Below, one piece after another: positions 60,301-64,000 of a stretch of DNA of 64,000 nucleotides. This DNA comes from Parapristionchus giblindavisi. Taxonomy: Eukaryota > Nematoda > Chromadorea > Rhabditida > Diplogasteridae. The notes under the pieces were generated by a model. The model saw nothing but the letters and a program-made list of their open reading frames with translations. It did no database searches and was not told the DNA's origin. Position 1 is the first letter of the stretch; each line of letters starts with the position of its first letter. Location: assembly GCA_943737045.1 (NCBI GenBank), contig CALSFV010000039.1, forward strand, positions 325,001 through 389,000. The letters are read 5' to 3'. The position numbers and the translations under genes were made by a program.

Positions 60301-63300
60301 ATTATATTACACCTTTAGTTAAAAAACTATAATTAATAAAAAATTAGAAGTTTGTGTACGAATCAATTTTGTTTGTTGTATTTAATTGTGGTGAGGATTG
60401 GCGACGTTCCCTAAAAAGTTTATTTCGAATCCAATCGTTTCGTGAGTGGGCGCAATCGATTCCTTGGCCAATTCTAAGAAACTTTTGTCTAGGAGAGTTT
60501 TTCGATCAAAGATCAATGAACGCTGGAATTGGGAATTTTCGAAAAAAATGTTTACATTATATTAATTCTCACTATTTTCCATAATTCTCACTATGTAGAA
60601 ACATTTGAGAAAATAAAAAGTTTACATTCGCTATGGAAAATTGTGAGAATTAATTTAATGTAAACATTTTTTTCGAAAATTCCCAATTCCAACGTTCGTT
60701 GATCTTTGATCGAAAAACTCTCCTAGACAAAAGTTTCTTAGAATTGGCCAAGGAATCGATTGCGCTTTCTCCCGAATCGATTGGATTCGAAATAAACTTT
60801 TTAGGGAACGTCGCCAATCCTCACCACAATTAAATACAACAAACAAAATTGATTCGTACACAAACTTCTAATTTTTTATTAATTATAATTTTTAAACTAA
60901 AGGTGTAATACAATATGAAGAAGCTATTAAGCAAATAAAATTTTTTCATTCGCCATGGGAAAATAGTGAGAATTAATTTAATGTGAAAATTATTTCGAAA
61001 ATTCTCGATTCCAGACTTCGTTGATCTTTGATCAAAAACTCTCCTGGACAATTGTTTCTTAGAATTAGCCACGGAGTCGAGTGCACCCACTCCTGAATCG
61101 ATTGGATTCGAAATAAACCTTTTAGGAAAAGGCGCCAAATCGTTGTGTGGTCACCCCCTGAAGCAAATTTTCAATTTGAAGGAATTTCCAAGTACCGGTG
61201 AACTTCACTCATGGAGCCTGTAATTATCATACATAAAACAGAAAAATCTATTTTTCGTCGATACCGCACCTATGTCGATTTTCTAAGATAGCGTGTTCTA
61301 TGTATGTGAGTATGACAATGTATGTTTGTTAAGGCAAAGAAGGTGTCGGAGCAGAAGGCGTGGCAGGCGATCGTCCACTGGATGATCGTGTTCTCGGGCT
61401 GCGGAGGATGGAGTCTCGTGCGGAATGCGCCCCAGGTATACTGTAGCGACGGATGTATTGATTGATTACGGTGTGATATTGATTTCTTACGTAGATATAG
61501 TGTTGCGTATACTGTGAAGTAGGGTTGCCGTAGCGTAAGCGTAATCGAATTTACCGCGCCCTCTTCCCATCCCTTGCCACTCTCTCGTCGCTTCCCGCAA
61601 GAGAGAAGAGAGACTGCCAAAGATAGCGTAATCACCGCTAAATTAGCGGGGATTACGCTATCTCTCGCCCCCCCCCCCCCTTCCCCTCTCCTTACTCTCT
61701 GTTCACACCACCCGCCTCGCCCCATTTGACGCACGTTTGAAGAGATATCTAATTCCCCTCACATCTGAGAACTTGGAAGTCAACAGCAAAGTTGCAGCTC
61801 ACATCGATCCGGTTCTAATTATTTTTAGGCAGACATGATACGATAAAAACAAACAAAATGACAATCGTTCTACCATTTCAGAGGGAAATCGAAACGATAA
61901 GCGTTCAAAATATGTTTTGGTATGGACAGTTGAACTTCTCTCAATGATCAGAGGAATCAGATTAGCATTTGGATATTAATTATCTATGTTATTCCCTCTA
62001 TTTCGCATTTCAATGATTCATTATCTCAAAGGGACATTCTTTACCTCTCATTATCATGTATCTCGTCGAGTGGCTGGTTATGAGATTCTTTATATCAGAT
62101 AAATTACACTTCGCATACCGTAAGTAATCATCGGACACAGTATCTTAGACAGTTCCTGTAGTTGAATCAGCAGCAACCTCGTGCTTGTCACCTAAATCGA
62201 GATTTCCAAGTTTTATTTTGAATGCAAATCGATCACTCACAATCCGTCTATGTTTAGGTTCATTCGATCAGGATTTTCTGGATGATTTTAAATTTTTAAA
62301 TCAAGACAAAAAATCAGAATCTATTTTTTCCACAAAAATGTAAGAACACACCAACAAAACGAAAAAATATTAAACATTTGTGGCAAATTGTGAACGCATT
62401 TGACAAAACTTAACAGTATTTCCTTTTTTTATTATTTAAAAAATAGATTCTGATTTTTTTCTTGATTTAAAAATTTAAAATAATCAAAACAAAATCCTGA
62501 TCGAATGAACCTAAACATAGACGGAGTGTGAGTGATCGATTTGCATTCAAAATAAAACTTGGTCATTTCGATTTAGGTGACAAGCACGAGGTTGCTGCTG
62601 ATTCATCTACAGGAACTGTCTAAGATACTGTAATGTATGCTAATCTGATTCCTCTGATCATTGAGAGAAATTCAACTGTCCATACCAAAACATATTTTGA
62701 ACGCTTATCGTTTCGATTTCCCTCTGAAATGGTAGAACGATTGTCATTTTGTTTGTTTTTATCGTATCGTGTCTGCCTAAGAATAATCAGAACCGGATTG
62801 ATGTGAGCTACAACTTTGCTGTTGACTGCCAAGTTCTCAGATGTGAGGGGAATTAGATATCTCTTCAAACGTGCCTCAAATGGGGCGAGGCGGGTGGAGT
62901 GAACAGAGAGTAAGGAGAGGGGAAGGGGGAGGGGCGAGAGATAGCGTAATCCCCGCTATTTACCGGTGATTACGCTATCTTTGGCAGTGGTCAGTCAAAT
63001 AACGAAGTTAGGAAGTGAGAGAGTGCCTCTCACGGGCGATTGCTATAGAGAAGGGAAGGGGTGGCAATAGAGTGCGTAGTCTCCCCTTCCGTTCCTGCAA
63101 CCCTACTGTGAAGGCATACTGTAGGAACGGATTTATTGATTAATTATGGGATAATGTTGTTCTGCCCGTGGATGATAGGTCCAATGTAGGATTATACAGA
63201 ATTAAGGAGTATCTGAAAATGAATTTTAATAAGGAAGGCAAAAATGGCGCACCCAAGCTAATTTTACTCTCCCCAGTACTCTTCCGTAGACAAAGAAAGC

Positions 63301-64000
63301 GGGAGAGTGCGGCCAGAGCGGAGAGTATCATGTTAACTCTAGGGGTTTTCATTTAATTAACTGTAAATAATAATAGATGTGAATCAAATTAATTAATTAA
63401 TTCTTTGAAAGGCATTGAGTTTCATTTAATTGAAATGTCCTAAGGTCCACCCGGTGCTGAACTCGCTGTGCAATAAGATGAGCGCCCCGCTGATGACTCC
63501 GCCGAACTACCGTATGCTAACGGTGAGAATTAGTGAATTAATCAATAAACCTGTAAAATGTTTCGTTGATGTATTGGTTCATAATTAGAATAATAAGGTA
63601 TCAGCGCCATGTTGTAATATAACAAGGCGAAACGGCACCAAAAACAAATAAGATTAGTGATTCTATATGTATTTCGTTACATTACGTTTATCACATATAG
63701 ATTGTTTCGAAATAAAACGTTAAAGTAACATCCGAAGCGTATTTGAAACTCTCCGCTCTGGCCACTCTCTCGCTTTCTTTCTCTACCAGAGAACATTGCC
63801 AGAGCGGAGAGTAAAATTTGCTCGAGTGTGCCTTTAAAGGGCAAAGATATGATCAGGAACGATAGTCGATAACGGTCACGGTTGACCGTAATATAACTGC
63901 TTTTGATCGGATGATTTGTCCAATAAATCAATCAATAACTATGAGGATTACTGTATGTTTTCCGTTCAGGAGTGCTTGTTCCGTGTGACGAACGAGTGTC
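54321..64000 (+). CDS. UBE3B/OXI-1-like HECT ubiquitin ligase, N-terminal part
   Basis: Eight phase-consistent exons: 54321-54380, 54889-55001, 55267-55342, 55591-55647, 55863-56024, 61334-61435, 63445-63522, 63970 to beyond the window. They give about 258 residues without stops. Blocks resembling the UBE3B N-terminal region: an IQ-like basic helix (AWLRRFQARTRGEAARCRFRQ), VLRLAPVFLQ, VRHMILSME, and GWSLVRNAPQVHPVLNSLCN followed by the L-x-R repeat YRMLTECLFRV. In this family the catalytic Cys is in a C-terminal HECT domain, which would lie outside the window; UBE3B/OXI-1 transfers ubiquitin and is linked to mitochondria and oxidative stress. The first exon (MQDSPIEEERTR) is the weakest part. 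Introns 5 (5.3 kb) and 6 (2.0 kb) hold long inverted repeats. The family call rests on remembered similarity, not a search. Confidence 0.72.
55688..55862 (+). repeat. Triplicated 3' splice-site region in HECT gene intron 4
   Basis: Three diverged copies of a unit of about 60 bp carry AGAGAAT or GGAGAAT, then CTAACGA or ATAACGA, AAGTCTGATAC and TTGCAG/TTGTAG/TTCCAG. Only the last AG, at 55861-55862, gives the conserved frame. Confidence 0.7.
56025..57450. other. Left part of HECT gene intron 5
   Basis: TACGGTAG-type repeats lie at 56025-56145. An inverted repeat of about 410 bp (56757-57166) has arms CCATAGTTCGAAAAGTACGTT/AACGTACTTTTCGATATATGG. It encloses H4-type sequence and is related to the pairs at 43741-44490 and 59571-59912. 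Confidence 0.6.
57458..57577. mobile_element. hAT-like MITE, family H4, with 8-bp duplication
   Basis: CATACATTTTCATACCCTCAC to GGCGCCGAAAATGTACG, flanked by AGTCTCAT on both sides (57450-57457 and 57578-57585). This copy defines the H4 family ends. Confidence 0.88.
57615..59533. mobile_element. 1.9-kb foldback element with TTAA ends
   Basis: The arms are about 780 bp each (57615-58396 and 58742-59533), nearly identical, starting TTAACACGGGTCTCC and ending GGAGACCCGTGTTAA. If TTAA is the target duplication, this points to the piggyBac group; without a transposase the class is uncertain. A unique spacer of about 345 bp sits between the arms and carries a small ORF. Confidence 0.85.
58499..58729 (+). 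CDS. Acidic ORF in the spacer of the foldback element
   Basis: About 76 codons, open from a splice-acceptor-like AAAAAGGCAG to a TAA. There is no ATG in frame before the first codons, so it is more likely a terminal exon than a whole gene. The sequence includes LVKNFINEWEKEVDEDG, ITPDEIYDWIHNEKDN and the acidic end FTDDDPDLSSE. Acidic tails with a D-E-I/L-x-x-W/M pattern occur at the C terminus of pogo/Tigger-type transposases, so it could be a transposase remnant; a captured host exon is the other option. It is the only unique sequence in an otherwise palindromic element and its codon use looks protein-like. No function is assigned. Confidence 0.5.
   Translation: MTWGRTKIDVALVKNFINEWEKEVDEDGAFIEDEVAAHEDDRIITPDEIYDWIHNEKDNLFTDDDPDLSSELVFDQ
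59571..59912. repeat. Inverted repeat related to 43741-44490
   Basis: CATAGGTCGAATATCTACG at the left and GATAACGTAGCTATTCGAAC at the right enclose H4-type sequence. The arms share GACCGGATTTTGAAAACCG. Confidence 0.6.
59945..61265. mobile_element. 1.3-kb nearly perfect palindrome (foldback element)
   Basis: Arms of about 650 bp meet at about 60605 with almost no spacer. The outer ends are GGTATCGACGAAAAAT and ATTTTTCGTCGATACC; weaker pairing extends to about 59921 and 61295. Each arm itself contains a tandem relative: TTTCGAATCCAATCG occurs twice per arm, each followed by a GATCAAAGATCAA stretch. No transposase is visible. Confidence 0.88.
61520..63105. mobile_element. 1.6-kb hAT-like foldback element with 8-bp duplication
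   Basis: Ends TAGGGTTGC and GCAACCCTA, flanked by CTGTGAAG (61512-61519 and 63106-63113). The long inner arms 61614-61970 and 62630-62985 pair. A second nested pair runs about 62140-62290 and 62480-62632. A small hairpin GATAGCGTAATC...GATTACGCTATC sits at 61622-61662 and again on the right. It fills most of HECT intron 6. Confidence 0.9.
63247..63340. mobile_element. Palindromic MITE, family 1 (partial)
   Basis: GCGCACCCAAGCTAATTTTACTCTCC with the arm GAGAGTGCGGCCAGAGCGGAG. Confidence 0.6.
63738..63840. mobile_element. Palindromic MITE, family 1
   Basis: GAAACTCTCCGCTCTGGCC pairs with GCCAGAGCGGAGAGTAAAAT. The right end GAGTGTGCCTTTAAA matches the reference copy. It lies in the last visible intron of the HECT gene. 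Confidence 0.75.

Noticed and set aside
60077..61138. Mirror ORFs containing LFRIQS and FFDQRS
   Set aside because: They come from the palindromic arms and their internal repeats. Not protein-like beyond the repeat.
1..64000. CRISPR arrays, rRNA or bacterial operons
   Set aside because: The tandem repeats seen lack regular unique spacers, and the gene structure is eukaryotic with introns.

Overview
This is a nematode nuclear window. The clearest marker is a canonical 127-residue major sperm protein gene (41187-41709, minus). Other support comes from a second MSP-domain gene, small exons with short introns ending in pyrimidine-AG, and dense non-autonomous DNA transposons. The genome style (TACTGTAG and TACGGTAG motifs in introns, ATCGATTGATT runs) suggests a rhabditine or diplogastrid worm, but I cannot name the species.

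Layout. 1-17.8 kb holds no gene I can support: microsatellites (GA/CT, GGGAGA, TTA, TA), minisatellites and many short palindromic MITEs. 17.9-19.8 kb is a ten-exon two-PDZ gene (+). 20.9-21.1 kb has a LINE remnant. About 22.1-39.5 kb is a degenerate tandem array of a roughly 1.6-2.0 kb unit, at least five copies. Successive copies are split by an LTR element (23954-27955), an RTE-type LINE (28815-32394) and a hAT-like MITE (33977-34495). The array is bracketed by inverted copies of a 150 bp sequence. 39.9-40.8 kb is a mariner fossil split by a second hAT-like element.

41.2-64 kb is gene rich. In order: MSP (-); an HEN1-family small-RNA 2'-O-methyltransferase, henn-1 (-); an MSP-domain protein with a Lys/Glu tail and a damaged MSP fold (+); an unrecognised small gene (-); a divergently transcribed TMIE homologue (+); and the N-terminal half of a UBE3B/OXI-1-like HECT ubiquitin ligase (+) that runs off the window. 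The ligase gene's two largest visible introns carry three very long inverted repeats.

The genes do not form an operon or one pathway. MSP and the MSP-domain gene point to sperm, henn-1 to piRNA/siRNA stability, TMIE to mechanotransduction and the HECT gene to ubiquitin transfer. Strongest structural observations: several MITE families with exact 8 bp target duplications; a gag-protease-only LTR element with nearly identical LTRs; a 44 bp repeat expanded inside the LINE reverse transcriptase; the long intronic palindromes; TTTGATC repeats at splice sites of three genes; and an 11-mer, CTAACAATAAG, repeated exactly six times in unrelated places.
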